Assembly (NCBI RefSeq): GCF_903181435.1
Contig: NZ_CAEUHO010000004.1
Location: forward strand, 620,001 to 684,000
DNA: 64,000 nt
DNA from: Bacteroides acidifaciens
GTDB taxonomy: Bacteria; Bacteroidota; Bacteroidia; Bacteroidales; Bacteroidaceae
Direction of reading: 5' to 3'
Below the pieces are notes generated by a model. It worked only from the letters and a program-made list of their open reading frames with translations, was not told the origin of the DNA and ran no database searches. Positions 45,770 to 55,800 of this stretch are shown in pieces; position 1 is the stretch's first letter; each line of letters starts with the position of its first letter. The position numbers and the translations under genes were made by a program.

Positions 45770-47061
45770 TGAAACGTCTCTTTGTTATTCTAATCAGTTG
45801 CCTATGGTTGGCAGTTCCACTTTCCGCCCAGTCGAATAAATTGATTCGCGAGTTGGAAAGCAAGCGCGGTGCCCTGCAAAAGCAGATAGCCGAGTCGGAA
45901 TCTATATTGAAGGATACAAAGAAAGACGTAGGCAGCCAATTGAATAGCCTGGCGGCATTGACAGGGCAGATTGAGGAACGGAAACGTTATATTCTGGCTA
46001 TCAATAATGACGTGGAAGCCATCGAGCGTGAATTGAACACCTTGGAGCGTCAGTTGCGGGCATTGGAGAAAGACTTGAAAGATAAGAAGAGGAAATACGA
46101 AGCTTCCGTCCAATACTTGTACAAGAATAAATCGATAGAGGAGAAATTAATGTTCATCTTCTCTGCCAAGAACTTGGGACAGACTTACCGCCGTATGCGT
46201 TACGTGCGTGAGTATGCCACTTACCAACGTTTGCAGGGTGAAGAGATTCTGAAGAAGCAGGAGCAGATACGCAAGAAAAAAGCAGAACGCCAACAGGTGA
46301 AAGCCGCCAAAGAGAACCTGCTGAAAGAGCGTGAAGGCGAAAAAACAAAACTGGAAGCCCAAGAGAAGGAAAAACGGACGCTGGTGGCCAACCTGCAAAA
46401 GAAGCAGAAAGGCTTGCAGAACGAGATTAATAAGAAACGCAGAGAGGCCAACCAACTGAATGCCCGTATCGACAAGCTCATTGCCGAGGAAATAGAACGC
46501 GCCCGTAAGCGTGCCCAGGAAGAAGCCCGCCGTGAAGCGGCTGCACGTAAGAAGGCGGAAGGCAGACAGTCTTCCGGAGCGGGGGCAAAAACGAACTCAA
46601 AACCTCTGGAAGTTTACACCATGAGCAAGGCGGACCGGGAACTGTCCGGCAACTTTGCCGCCAACCGTGGGAAACTTCCCATGCCTATATCCGGTGCTTA
46701 TATCATCACCAGCCATTACGGGCAATATGCAGTAGAAGGGCTGCGTAATGTGAAACTGGATAATAAAGGAATAGACATTCAGGGAAAACCCGGAGCGCAG
46801 GCGCGTGCCATCTTCGATGGTAAAGTGGCGGCCGTATTCCAGCTGAACGGATTATTCAATGTGCTTATCCGTCACGGTAACTACATTTCTGTTTATTGCA
46901 ATCTTTCTTCTGCCTCGGTCAAGAACGGTGATACGGTGAAGACGAAACAATCTATCGGGCAAGTCTTCTCCGACGGGACGGACAATGGAAGGACGGTATT
47001 GCATTTCCAGTTACGGCGGGAAAAAGAAAAACTGAATCCGGAACCTTGGCTCAACCGATAA
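45766..47061 (+). CDS. EnvC-like murein hydrolase activator with degenerate LytM domain
   Basis: A 431-residue secreted protein with a signal peptide (about 1-21), a long coiled coil (about 22-270, Lys/Glu/Arg-rich) and a C-terminal LytM/M23 domain (about 310-431). The zinc-binding sites are altered: the H-x-G-x-D motif reads NKGID and the H-x-H motif reads VYCNLSS, so key histidines are lost, while the final HFQLR remains. This is the pattern of EnvC-type proteins that activate cell-wall amidases rather than cut peptidoglycan themselves. It probably acts in daughter-cell separation. Confidence 0.88.
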   Translation: MMKRLFVILISCLWLAVPLSAQSNKLIRELESKRGALQKQIAESESILKDTKKDVGSQLNSLAALTGQIEERKRYILAINNDVEAIERELNTLERQLRALEKDLKDKKRKYEASVQYLYKNKSIEEKLMFIFSAKNLGQTYRRMRYVREYATYQRLQGEEILKKQEQIRKKKAERQQVKAAKENLLKEREGEKTKLEAQEKEKRTLVANLQKKQKGLQNEINKKRREANQLNARIDKLIAEEIERARKRAQEEARREAAARKKAEGRQSSGAGAKTNSKPLEVYTMSKADRELSGNFAANRGKLPMPISGAYIITSHYGQYAVEGLRNVKLDNKGIDIQGKPGAQARAIFDGKVAAVFQLNGLFNVLIRHGNYISVYCNLSSASVKNGDTVKTKQSIGQVFSDGTDNGRTVLHFQLRREKEKLNPEPWLNR

Positions 47062-47286
47062 GATAGACGATTAGGACTTACTGCACGTTAGTGGTGTCCT
47101 TATAGCTGTATAATATTTAGTAAGATGCTTGCAAGAAAGCGAAATATCTGGATTTGTAGGGATTTTGGTTAGTTTTTGTTGTTTATTGGTTAATAATTAG
47201 CTTTTAATTTATTAGATATTTCCCAACTTTGTGGCATTATCCAAATGATTAAAAGTTAACTAACTAAATAACTAAAACGAAAGAAC

Positions 47287-48417
47287 ATGAAAAATTTATG
47301 TGTATGGGGAGTTGCCGCTTTATTGATGGCAGCTTGTACGCCGAAAGCGGAACAGACTACGGATTCCGGTTTGTTACAGAGTAAGTTCCGGACGGAAGTG
47401 AACGGAAAGAAAACCGACTTGTTTACTTTGCGTAATAAGAACAATATGGAAGTTTGTATCACAAACTTTGGTGGACGTATCGTTTCCGTGATGGTTCCCG
47501 ATAAGGACGGGCAGATGCGTGATGTAGTGCTTGGTTTTGATTCCATTCAGGATTACATCAGTAAGCCTTCCGATTTTGGAGCCAGTATCGGTCGCTATGC
47601 GAACCGTATCAATCAAGGTAAATTTACACTGGATGGCGTTGAATATCAATTGCCGTGCAATAACTACGGGCATTGCCTGCACGGTGGTCCTCAGGGGTTC
47701 CAGTATCGCGTGTTTGACGCTGTGCAACCGAATCCTCAGGAAGTGGAACTTACCTATGTAGCAAAAGATGGTGAAGAAGGTTTTCCGGGAAATATCACCT
47801 GCAAAGTCCTGATGAAACTGACAGATGACAATGCCATTGATATCCGTTATGAAGCGGAAACCGACAAGCCCACTATCGTGAACATGACGAACCATTCTTA
47901 TTTCAATCTTGACGGAGATGCCGGCAGCAATGCCGACCACCTGTTGACTGTTGATGCTGATTATTACACGCCGGTGGACAGCACATTCATGACTACGGGC
48001 GAAATAGCCCCTGTAGAAGGTACTCCAATGGATTTTCGTACACCGGTTCCGGTGGGCGCACGCATCAATGATTATGACTTTGTCCAATTGAAAAATGGTA
48101 ATGGCTATGACCACAATTGGGTCTTGAACACCAAAGGAGATATCAATCGGAAGGCCGCCTCTTTGAAATCGCCGAAAACGGGCATTGTATTGGATGTATA
48201 TACCAACGAACCGGGAGTTCAAGTATATGCCGGAAACTTCCTCGACGGCTCTTTGACCGGCAAGAAAGGCATTACCTACAATCAGCGTGCTTCCGTATGT
48301 CTCGAAACACAGAAATATCCGGATACCCCGAACAAATCCGAATGGCCTTCAGCAGTGCTTCGTCCGGGCGAAAAGTACATGAGTCAATGTATCTTCAAGT
48401 TCTCAGTAGACAAGTAA
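47287..48417 (+). CDS. galM: Aldose 1-epimerase (GalM-like), lipoprotein
   Basis: A 376-residue mutarotase with a lipoprotein signal (ALLMAAC, Cys about 16), so it is exported rather than cytoplasmic. Active-site features are the substrate-binding NRINQGKFTLDG, HGGPQGF, catalytic His in NHSYFNLDG and catalytic Glu in CLETQKYPDTPN. It interconverts the alpha and beta anomers of galactose or glucose, possibly on sugars freed in the periplasm. It stands alone, with a terminator at 48475-48521. Confidence 0.93.
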   Translation: MKNLCVWGVAALLMAACTPKAEQTTDSGLLQSKFRTEVNGKKTDLFTLRNKNNMEVCITNFGGRIVSVMVPDKDGQMRDVVLGFDSIQDYISKPSDFGASIGRYANRINQGKFTLDGVEYQLPCNNYGHCLHGGPQGFQYRVFDAVQPNPQEVELTYVAKDGEEGFPGNITCKVLMKLTDDNAIDIRYEAETDKPTIVNMTNHSYFNLDGDAGSNADHLLTVDADYYTPVDSTFMTTGEIAPVEGTPMDFRTPVPVGARINDYDFVQLKNGNGYDHNWVLNTKGDINRKAASLKSPKTGIVLDVYTNEPGVQVYAGNFLDGSLTGKKGITYNQRASVCLETQKYPDTPNKSEWPSAVLRPGEKYMSQCIFKFSVDK

Positions 48418-48466
48418 TGTAATACTTGCTTTGACAGCAAATGGATGATTTTCAAAAATAAATATT

Positions 48467-48748
48467 TCATAGAAGAAAGGTATCGTTTTCACTGTTTTGG
48501 TTGGTGAAACCGATACCTTTCTCTTTGATGTTTATTGGCGTCCCCACCTTTTTCTCTTTCTCTTTTTTCTCCTTTTCGGCAGACAGTTCAGTGTCCGTGA
48601 GGCTGTCTATGTGTATGTCTCCACAACATTCTGCCGTCTTCGTCCGGGCTTTCTCCGCTTTCTCTGTCGCGTCTTCTTTATTTTTCTTCGTTTGGAACTG
48701 TTTCAGTCCTTTCAGTATTTGTTTCCACACCAATGTTATTGCATTCAT
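48467..48748 (-). CDS. Small hydrophilic protein of unknown function
   Basis: A 93-residue protein that I do not recognise. It starts MNAITLVWKQILKGLKQFQ and continues as a Lys/Glu-rich, probably disordered chain with a Cys pair (AECCGDIHI). A consensus promoter lies upstream (48804-48836, TTG and TAGATTTG), giving a leader of about 55 nt, which supports a real gene. Against it, the galM terminator overlaps its last codons and its composition is low in complexity. Confidence 0.4.
   Translation of the reverse strand: MNAITLVWKQILKGLKQFQTKKNKEDATEKAEKARTKTAECCGDIHIDSLTDTELSAEKEKKEKEKKVGTPINIKEKGIGFTNQNSENDTFLL
48475..48521. terminator. Terminator after galM
   Basis: Arms 48475-48492 and 48504-48521 form an 18-bp stem with one G-T pair and an 11-base loop, followed by a pyrimidine-rich stretch. 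It overlaps the 3' end of the small gene on the other strand. Confidence 0.75.
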
Positions 48749-49082
48749 TATTTTTTTTGTTTTTAAGTGACTAAAATAGATTTGTTTATCAGCGCTGATA
48801 CTGCAAATCTACAATAGGGGCGATACCGGTTTGCAAGTATTTCTCAATAAAAAAAGATATTTTTTCCTTAACGGAAGATATCTGCTTCTTATCACCTTTT
48901 TCACTACTATTTATCGTATCTTTGCCTTAGATTTATCAATGATTTACTAGTGTGGTTTAATTAAATGACTAAAGTTGTTTAATTGAATAACATTAGTAGT
49001 TTGAATGAACCACGATAGTGGTTCGTTGGTAATTCTAAAGGTTTTGCATGAAAAGTATTCATTATAAAGACGTTAACTGCTT
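48749..49082. promoter_or_regulatory. Regulatory region upstream of the HU-like gene
   Basis: These 334 bp hold no gene. For the HU-like gene there is a perfect -7 TATCTTTG at 48917-48924. Downstream of it, in the leader, are two direct repeats (gtttaattaaatgac 48955-48969 and gtttaattgaataac 48977-48991, 13 of 15 identical, 22 bp apart) and a small perfect hairpin gaaccac-gata-gtggttc (49007-49024). The repeats look like an operator, possibly for the HU-like protein itself. Confidence 0.5.
48804..48836 (-). promoter_or_regulatory. Promoter candidate for the small gene at 48467-48748
   Basis: On the minus strand TTG (48836-48834) and TAGATTTG (48811-48804) are 22 bp apart. Confidence 0.5.
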
Positions 49083-49718
49083 ATGGCTATACTTTACGAT
49101 TGGTATGAGAATCCCGGTGAATCCGATGATTCGGAAGAGAAAGGCTTGCACCCCCGCATTTTTTTGAATGGAAAGCTGGGGATGGACAAATTGTGCCGGA
49201 TGATTCACAACCGCAGTTCCCTTTCTGTGGGTGATGTGAAAAATGCGTTCGAGATGCTTGCCCAAATCTGTGGTGAGGAACTGCGCGAAGGACGTGAAGT
49301 GCATATCGAAGGGCTCGGCTATTTTGCCCCTATCTTGAGGAGCACGGAGAAAGTGACTCGTAGCACAAAGAACAAATCATCGAAAATGGAATTGAAAACA
49401 ATCGGTTTCCGTCCCGATGCCCGTCTGAAGGGTGAGCTTAGAGGTGTCAAGGTCAGCCGGAGCAACTATGCGCGCCATTCGGAATCTCTGTCGGAAGTAG
49501 AGATAGATATGCGGTTGAAGGAGTATTTTGCCGAGCATGATGTAATGCTCCGTTATGATTTTCAGGAAGTGTGCTGCATGACGCGGACTACGGCGAACCG
49601 TCATCTCCGACGATTGCAGGACGAAGGGAAATTGCGGAATATAGGTAAACGCATGCAACCGATTTATGTACCTGCGGCAGGGTATTACGGTGTGTCGCGC
49701 GAATTGGTGCGGCGGTAA
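49083..49718 (+). CDS. HU-like DNA-binding protein with C-terminal winged-helix-like extension
   Basis: A 211-residue protein. Residues 20-130 match the Bacteroidales HU-like histone family (MDKLCRMIHNRSSLSVGDVKNAFEMLAQ, EGREVHIEGLGYFAPIL). The remaining 80 residues (EIDMRLKEYFAEHDVMLRYDFQEVCCMTRTTANRHLRRLQDEGKL) look like a helix-turn-helix or winged-helix domain, not present in plain HU. It may act as a nucleoid protein with sequence preference or as a local regulator. It appears to be a single-gene unit with a complex leader. Confidence 0.85.
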   Translation: MAILYDWYENPGESDDSEEKGLHPRIFLNGKLGMDKLCRMIHNRSSLSVGDVKNAFEMLAQICGEELREGREVHIEGLGYFAPILRSTEKVTRSTKNKSSKMELKTIGFRPDARLKGELRGVKVSRSNYARHSESLSEVEIDMRLKEYFAEHDVMLRYDFQEVCCMTRTTANRHLRRLQDEGKLRNIGKRMQPIYVPAAGYYGVSRELVRR

Positions 49719-49787
49719 GTCGAACTGGTTTTAGGGTTGCATTTGCGGTATGAAGGTGAAAGCGGCGAAGTCTGTAATGGGCTTCTG

Positions 49788-50855
49788 TTAAATCAGAAGC
49801 CCGTCCAATAACTCCAGATAGATTCCGATAGCTTCCTCTATCTCTTTCAGCATGATATATTCCTCTGCCATGTGCGAGCGTGAAGAACGTCCCGGTCCTA
49901 TTTTCACCGATGGAAAGGACATTAATGCCTGGTCGGACAGGGTAGGAGAGCCGAATGGAGCACATCCTATTTTTATAGCCCTTTGAACGAACGGATGCTT
50001 CTCGTCAATTCGTGAAGAATTGAGACGATACGAACGAGCCTTGGCATCGCAAGTGATATGTTTCTTGATTTCGGCAAATAGTTCTTCGTTGGAATAAAGC
50101 TCATTGCTACGAATATCGACAACGAAAGTGCATTTATCGGGAACTACATTATGTTGCGTACCTGCATTGATTACAGTGACACTCATTTTCACAGCACCCA
50201 GCAGTGGGGATTCTTTTTCAAAACGATAATCGCGGAACCAGGCAATATCGTTCAATACCTTATATATAGCATTGTCACCTTCATTGCGTGCCGCATGTCC
50301 GGCTTTGCCTGTTGCGGTGACATCCAATACCATCAGCCCTTTTTCGGCAATGGCAGGCTGCATCTCCGTAGGTTCGCCTACGATGGCGAATGAAACGGGC
50401 GGAAGCTCCGGCAGTACACTTTCAATTCCGTCTTTTCCCGAAACTTCTTCTTCACAGGAAGCGAGATAAATCAGATTATACTTCTGCGAAGTACGACATA
50501 GTTGCAGGAACACCTGTAACAGAGAGACAACGCTGGCACCGGCATCATTGCTTCCCAAACCATACAGTTTACCGTTTTCTTCACGTGGAGTGAACGGGTC
50601 TTTCCGCCATCCGTTGACCGGTTTCACCGTGTCTATGTGGGAGTTAAGCAGGATAGTCGGCTTTTTCAGATCGAACATCGGGCTGAGACACCATACATTG
50701 TTTCCCTTGCGTCCGGTCTGCATACCTTCCATTTCGATATAATTTTGCAGAAAGTCTGCTGCCTGAGTCTCTTCCCGGCTGATTGAGGGAATGCTAATTA
50801 ATGATTTAAGCAGGCTTACAGCCTCTGTTGCCATATACGGAATATCATATTTCAT
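49788..50855 (-). CDS. M20-family metallo-hydrolase (ArgE/DapE-like)
   Basis: A 355-residue cytoplasmic dizinc deacylase. Metal ligands and catalytic residues are His73-x-Asp75 (NSHIDTV), Asp104 (GSNDAGAS), Glu135-Glu136 (ASCEEEVSG), Glu158 (VGEPTEM) and the C-terminal His in RSHMAEEYI. The lid domain (about 170-280) contains GHAARNEGDNAIYK. The family includes acetylornithine deacetylase and succinyl-diaminopimelate desuccinylase; Bacteroides use succinylated intermediates in arginine synthesis, so an ArgE-type role is plausible but not shown. Its promoter lies at 50918-50949. Confidence 0.85.
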   Translation of the reverse strand: MKYDIPYMATEAVSLLKSLISIPSISREETQAADFLQNYIEMEGMQTGRKGNNVWCLSPMFDLKKPTILLNSHIDTVKPVNGWRKDPFTPREENGKLYGLGSNDAGASVVSLLQVFLQLCRTSQKYNLIYLASCEEEVSGKDGIESVLPELPPVSFAIVGEPTEMQPAIAEKGLMVLDVTATGKAGHAARNEGDNAIYKVLNDIAWFRDYRFEKESPLLGAVKMSVTVINAGTQHNVVPDKCTFVVDIRSNELYSNEELFAEIKKHITCDAKARSYRLNSSRIDEKHPFVQRAIKIGCAPFGSPTLSDQALMSFPSVKIGPGRSSRSHMAEEYIMLKEIEEAIGIYLELLDGLLI

Positions 50856-50917
50856 AGTTGGATATACTGCTTTAGCGTTGTGATTCAGATGTTATATTGT
50901 TACTAATTATTTTTACA

Positions 50918-50949
50918 CAAAGATAGTCATTTTGCGCAATTGTTTCAAA
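50918..50949 (-). promoter_or_regulatory. Promoter of the M20 hydrolase gene
   Basis: On the minus strand TTTG (50949-50946) and TATCTTTG (50925-50918) are 20 bp apart, a full consensus match. The -33 element and spacer lie within the left copy of the 26-bp repeat. Confidence 0.7.
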
Positions 50950-50954
50950 TAAAA
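50929..50954 (+). repeat. Left copy of a 26-bp direct repeat
   Basis: attttgcgcaat followed by one variable base and gtttcaaataaaa; matches 62276-62301 at 25 of 26 positions. Contains the palindrome ttgcgcaa. The copies bound an 11.3-kb block. Confidence 0.75.
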
Positions 50955-51047
50955 TTAATAAAGAAATACTTATGTGTTGATTATTAGTTGTTTATGCTAA
51001 AGAAAGTCTTGAGAACTTTTTTTTTTGAATGTTTTCTTATGAAAAGG

Positions 51048-51078
51048 TTGTTGATAAATTATATAATAATTAATTTTG
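51048..51078 (+). promoter_or_regulatory. Promoter of the ECF sigma/anti-sigma genes
   Basis: TTG at 51048-51050 and TAATTTTG at 51071-51078 are 20 bp apart, about 43 bp before the sigma ATG. Confidence 0.6.
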
Positions 51079-51121
51079 TTGGAGGGTTTTATATTTTACT
51101 TGTTAATCTTAATGGATAAGC

Positions 51122-51670
51122 ATGATGATTATCACACGAATGGAAGATAAAGTTCTTCGTTTTAAAAAGTTTTTTGATCTGAATTTTCCCAAAGTAAAGA
51201 CTTTCGCATGGCAATTATTAAAATCAGAAGAAGATGCAGAAGATATAGCTCAAGATATTTTTGTTAAGCTATGGGAGAAACCGGATTTATGGTTAGAACG
51301 TGAAAAATTGGATAGTTATTTATATACAGTTGTACGAAACCATATCTATAATTTTTTGAAGCACAAGGCTGTTGAATATGACTATTTGGATGTCGCAGCA
51401 GAAAAAATGCGAATGGCGGAACAGGGATTGCCTACGCCGGATGATGAATTTTGTGCTCATGAACTTGAGCTTTTTGTGCAGATGGCTCTTGAACGCATGC
51501 CGGAACAGCGTAGGCGTGTTTTTTTAATGAGCAGAGAGGAAGGAATGACTTCACCGGAAATTGCTGAGAAGCTGAATGTTTCGGTTCGTACAGTTGAGCA
51601 ACATATCTATAAGGCTCTTCAAGATCTAAAAAAAATCGTTTTATTTTTATTTTTTTTCTATTTAGACTAA
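51122..51670 (+). CDS. ECF sigma factor of a carbohydrate utilisation locus
   Basis: A 182-residue ECF sigma factor of the Bacteroides family 1 type. Region 2 is at about 15-80 (EEDAEDIAQDIFVKLWEKPD, LDSYLYTVVRNHIYNFLK) and region 4 at about 120-170 (MPEQRRRVFLMSREEGMTS, VRTVEQHIYKALQDL). It is released when the partner FecR protein receives a signal from the STN domain of the SusC encoded downstream. The hydrophobic end (IVLFLFFFYLD), encoded by a T-rich stretch, is common in this family and is not a frameshift sign by itself. Confidence 0.93.
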   Translation: MMIITRMEDKVLRFKKFFDLNFPKVKTFAWQLLKSEEDAEDIAQDIFVKLWEKPDLWLEREKLDSYLYTVVRNHIYNFLKHKAVEYDYLDVAAEKMRMAEQGLPTPDDEFCAHELELFVQMALERMPEQRRRVFLMSREEGMTSPEIAEKLNVSVRTVEQHIYKALQDLKKIVLFLFFFYLD

Positions 51671-51722
51671 GTAGGTATGTCTGGCAAGTTGTCTCTTATA
51701 TGTAACACTTGATTTGGTATAG

Positions 51723-52712
51723 ATGAAAAGTAAATTGGAAAAACAGCTACGCTCTTTTATTGACTTTGATTATTCAAAGCGGACAATCGACAGATTTCAC
51801 CGTTGGATGATCAGTTCTGATTCTGCAGAAGAGAAAGAAACAGCGCTTCATAATCTATGGTTTGAGACGAAAGGAAAGTCTGGACGTGGTATGGAGCATT
51901 CGTTTCAGCAGGTATTGGATAAAATCGGCATTGAATACACTCCAATGGTTACAAACACAAACCGCTGGAATTTGTGGAAATCTGTTGCGGCAGCTGCTGT
52001 TATCGTCTTTCTGTCTGTCACGGCTACTTTGTGGGTAAGTTACAATCATTTTGACAGGGACAATACCGTGATGGTGGAACATTATGTGAATAATGGAGCT
52101 AAAGAGACAATCAGTCTTCCGGATGGAACTACCGTACATCTGAATTCCGGTTCATATGTATTTTATCCTGAAAATCTGGAGGGCAAGACCCGAACGGTTT
52201 ATCTGATGGGAGAAGCAGAATTTAAAGTGGCAAAAAATCCGGAGAAACCTTTCATTGTGCGATCCTCAAATATGGCAATTACTGCCTTGGGAACAGAGTT
52301 TAATGTGAAAGCTTATCCGGAAGAGGATGTAATAACAGCTTCTTTGATCGAAGGAAAAGTACGTGTGGATTGCAATGATACGACCAGTTATGTCTTAACT
52401 CCCGGTTATCAGGTTGTGTATAATAAATGTACGGCTGACTGCCAATTGCTGACTGCCAACATGAAAGATGTAACGGCATGGATGAGGGGCGAACTTGTGT
52501 TCGACAAGGTTACTCTCGCCGAAATTGTGCGGACGCTGGAACGTCATTATGGAATCACATTTCATATCTCAACAAAGAAATCTAATCAAGACCGTTATAA
52601 TTTTGTGTTCAGAAAAGACGCGACTTTGGAAGAGACATTGGAGGTGATGAAAGTGGTCATTGGTCAATTCAATTATCGTTTGGAAGACAGTATCTGCTAT
52701 ATAATTTGGTAG
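51723..52712 (+). CDS. FecR-family anti-sigma factor
   Basis: A 329-residue inner-membrane protein: cytoplasmic sigma-binding N-terminus (1-80), transmembrane helix (about 86-104), periplasmic FecR domain (about 120-215, ISLPDGTTVHLNSGSYVFYP, TALGTEFNVKAY) and a C-terminal DUF4974 region (FDKVTLAEIVRTLERHYGI). It holds the ECF sigma until the STN domain of the transporter signals substrate. It is 52 bp after the sigma gene. Confidence 0.94.
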   Translation: MKSKLEKQLRSFIDFDYSKRTIDRFHRWMISSDSAEEKETALHNLWFETKGKSGRGMEHSFQQVLDKIGIEYTPMVTNTNRWNLWKSVAAAAVIVFLSVTATLWVSYNHFDRDNTVMVEHYVNNGAKETISLPDGTTVHLNSGSYVFYPENLEGKTRTVYLMGEAEFKVAKNPEKPFIVRSSNMAITALGTEFNVKAYPEEDVITASLIEGKVRVDCNDTTSYVLTPGYQVVYNKCTADCQLLTANMKDVTAWMRGELVFDKVTLAEIVRTLERHYGITFHISTKKSNQDRYNFVFRKDATLEETLEVMKVVIGQFNYRLEDSICYIIW

Positions 52713-52769
52713 AGAAAAATAATAAATATTTTTTATTAAACTTAAATCTAATATGCTTATGTAAAAAAA

Positions 52770-52800
52770 TATCCGGAAGAGGCTCCACCCTCTCCGGATA
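52770..52800 (+). terminator. Hairpin after the anti-sigma gene
   Basis: Arms tatccggaagagg and cctctccggata form a 12-bp stem with one bulge and a 6-base loop. It would separate the regulatory pair from the susC transcript. Confidence 0.65.
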
Positions 52801-52899
52801 TGAAATGATTTTTAGCCTTAAAATAAATAAGCAACTTCTTGCTTATTTTGAGAAACGAGAAAAAAATACATGATTTAAAACTAAAAACGTCGTAAAGAT

Positions 52900-55800
52900 A
52901 TGAATTTATATCTGGAAAACACTAGAAAAAGTATATTAATAACTTTTCTATTATTAATAGGGTCAATACTTTATGCCCAAAGTAATAGTAAAATAACAAT
53001 AAAAAAGAAGAATATTTCATTGCAAACAGCTTTGGCTGATGTTAGGGAACAGACCAAAATGTCTGTATCTTACAACAGTTCTCAACTCCCTAAAACAAGA
53101 ATATCTTTAGATATAAACAACCAACCTTTGGAGCAGGCGCTGAAGACTATTCTTGCCGGAACAGGATTCACATATACCGTAAAAGATACTTATATAATGA
53201 TTATTCCGGAACAGGCTGCTAAAAAATCTAAAAGCAGAAATGTGACGGGTAATGTAGTGGATGGAAAAGGTGAACCGCTCATTGGAGTTACTGTGCTTGA
53301 AAAAGGGACTACTAACGGAACTGTAACTAATATAGATGGTAACTATCATATTACCACACAAGGTGACACTCCCGTATTGGTGTTTTCCTATATCGGCTAT
53401 CAGTCGAAGGAAGTGGATGTAAAAGAAAATGTAATCAATGTGGTGTTGGAAGATGGTTCACAGGCACTGGATGAAGTGGTTGTTACAGCTTTAGGTATCA
53501 AACGTGCTGAAAAAGCACTTTCCTATAATGTACAGACTGTAAGTAATTCAGAGCTGACCGCAGCCAAAGACGCTAACTTTATGAACAGCTTGAACGGTAA
53601 GGTAGCTGGTGTCAATATCCAAAAGAGTTCTTCTGGTGTGGGCGGTGCTACACGCGTTGTGATGCGTGGTTCCAAATCTATCGTTGGTGACAACAATGCG
53701 TTGTATGTGGTGGATGGTATACCTGTTGGAAACCCTTCACGGGGTGTCATCCAGACAGAATATGGTGCAGTGGCTGGTAGTGAAGGTATCTCCGATTTCA
53801 ACCCTGAGGATATCGAAAGCATCTCTGTACTGACAGGTCCCTCAGCAGCAGCCCTTTACGGTGCGTCGGCTGCTAACGGTGTGATTTTGATTAATACTAA
53901 GAAGGGTGTAGAGGGCAAGATGAAGATCAACTTCTCTTCCAATACAGAGTTTTCCAAACCGATGATGTCACCGGAGTTTCAGAACACCTACGGCAACCGT
54001 AAGAACTCTTACCGTAGCTGGGGTGATAAATTGGAGACTCCCTCTACATTCGACCCGATGGACTTCTTCAAGACCGGTATGAATACCATCAACTCACTGA
54101 ACATCTCTTCAGGTACACGCACCAATCAGACTTTTATTTCTTTGGCTTCTACCAACTCTAAGGGTATTATCAAGAACAACGAATATTACCGTTACAATTT
54201 CTCTTTCAGAAATACTGCGTTGATGCTGAACGATAAATTGCATGTCGATTTAGGTGCCAGCTACGTCATTCAGGCTGAGCAGAACATGGTTTCGGGCGGA
54301 CGCTACTTCAATCCTTTGTTTCCACTTTATTTGTTTCCCCGTGGTGAGGATTTCGAGAATGTGAAGATATACGAACGTTACAACGACGAACGTCGTTTTC
54401 CTACGCAGCATTGGGAGTATGGCGACCAAGGACTTTCGTTTGAAAATCCCTATTGGATTGTCAACCGCGAAATGTTCCCCTCCAAGAAAAACCGCTATAT
54501 GCTTCATGCCAGACTGCAATATGACATCTTTGACTGGTTGAATATTGCCGGACGTGTGCGGTTGGACAAGAGCCACGCTACTGAAGAACGCAAGCTTAGC
54601 GCCTCTACGCTTGAACTCTATACCGGTTCTTCCAAAGGTAGCTATGAGCTGAAAGAGGAATTCTACACACAGACGTACGCTGATGTGATGGCAAACGTAA
54701 ACAAACGTTTTGGCAAGGATTTCTCGCTGACTGCCAACGTGGGCGGTAGCTTTGAAGACCATTATACGCGCAGCGTCGATTTGGGCGGTAAGTTGATGAC
54801 AATACCCAACCTTTTCTCTCTTGCCAACTTGGAACCAGCTTCGGGTAAAAGAGCACAAGGCTACCATCGTACACGTAACCTTGCTGTATTTGCCAGTGCT
54901 GAATTGGGATGGAAAAATATGCTTTATTTGTCGGCTACCGGACGTTGTGATTGGGCCTCGCAATTGGTTAGTAACGGTGATGTAGAGGGAATCTTCTACC
55001 CCTCTATCGGACTTTCCGGTATTATCAGCGAAATGGTGAAGTTGCCCGACTTTATCTCTTACTTAAAGTTGCGCGCATCTTACACCGAGGTAGGTTCGCC
55101 TATCTCACAGGTGGGTATCACTCCAGGTACTATTACTCATGTCATCAATAGCGGTGCGATTGATCCGATAGGTAGTTTCCCGTATCCCGATTTCAAGCCT
55201 GAGCGTACGAAGTCCTACGAGTTGGGTCTTAATGCACGTTTCTGGGACGGACGCATCACGTTCGACGGTACCATCTACCAATCCAATACTTACAATCAGA
55301 CATTCTTCTCGCAGCTGGCTTCTTCCACCGGTTATTCAGGCTTCTATGTGCAGGCTGGTAAGGTGCGCAACCGCGGTGTGGAAATGACGTGGGGGTATAA
55401 TGACAAGTATGGCAAGGTAGACTACTCTACACACTTGACGTTCACTGCCAACAAGAACAAGATTCAAGAGATGGTGCACAATCAGATTAATCCGATTGAT
55501 GGTACATCAATTAGCATTACCGAACTTTCGTTGCAGGAAGCCGGTGGCGTTTATCTGCGCGAAGGCTATTCTATGTCTGATATCTTCACCACAGGTATTT
55601 TGCAACGTGGTAGAGACGGCAAATTGGTGGAACAGGCAAATGGCTATCAGGTAGACCGCAGCCAGCGTATTCGCCTGGGCTCTTCCGATCCCGACTTCAC
55701 TATGGGATGGCGCCATGATATCAGTTACAAGAACTTCTCGTTGGGTGTGATGGTTACCGGACGCTTCGGTGGTGTCGTTACGTCTCAGACACAGGCGTTT

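Noticed and set aside
47062..47286. galM promoter and a terminator for the EnvC-like gene
   Set aside because: Only a partial -7 (CAACTTTG at 47224-47231) and a short weak hairpin were seen; neither is convincing.
51630..51670. Possible frameshift in the T-rich 3' end of the ECF sigma gene
   Set aside because: Region 4 is complete before this stretch, and hydrophobic tails are common in this sigma family.
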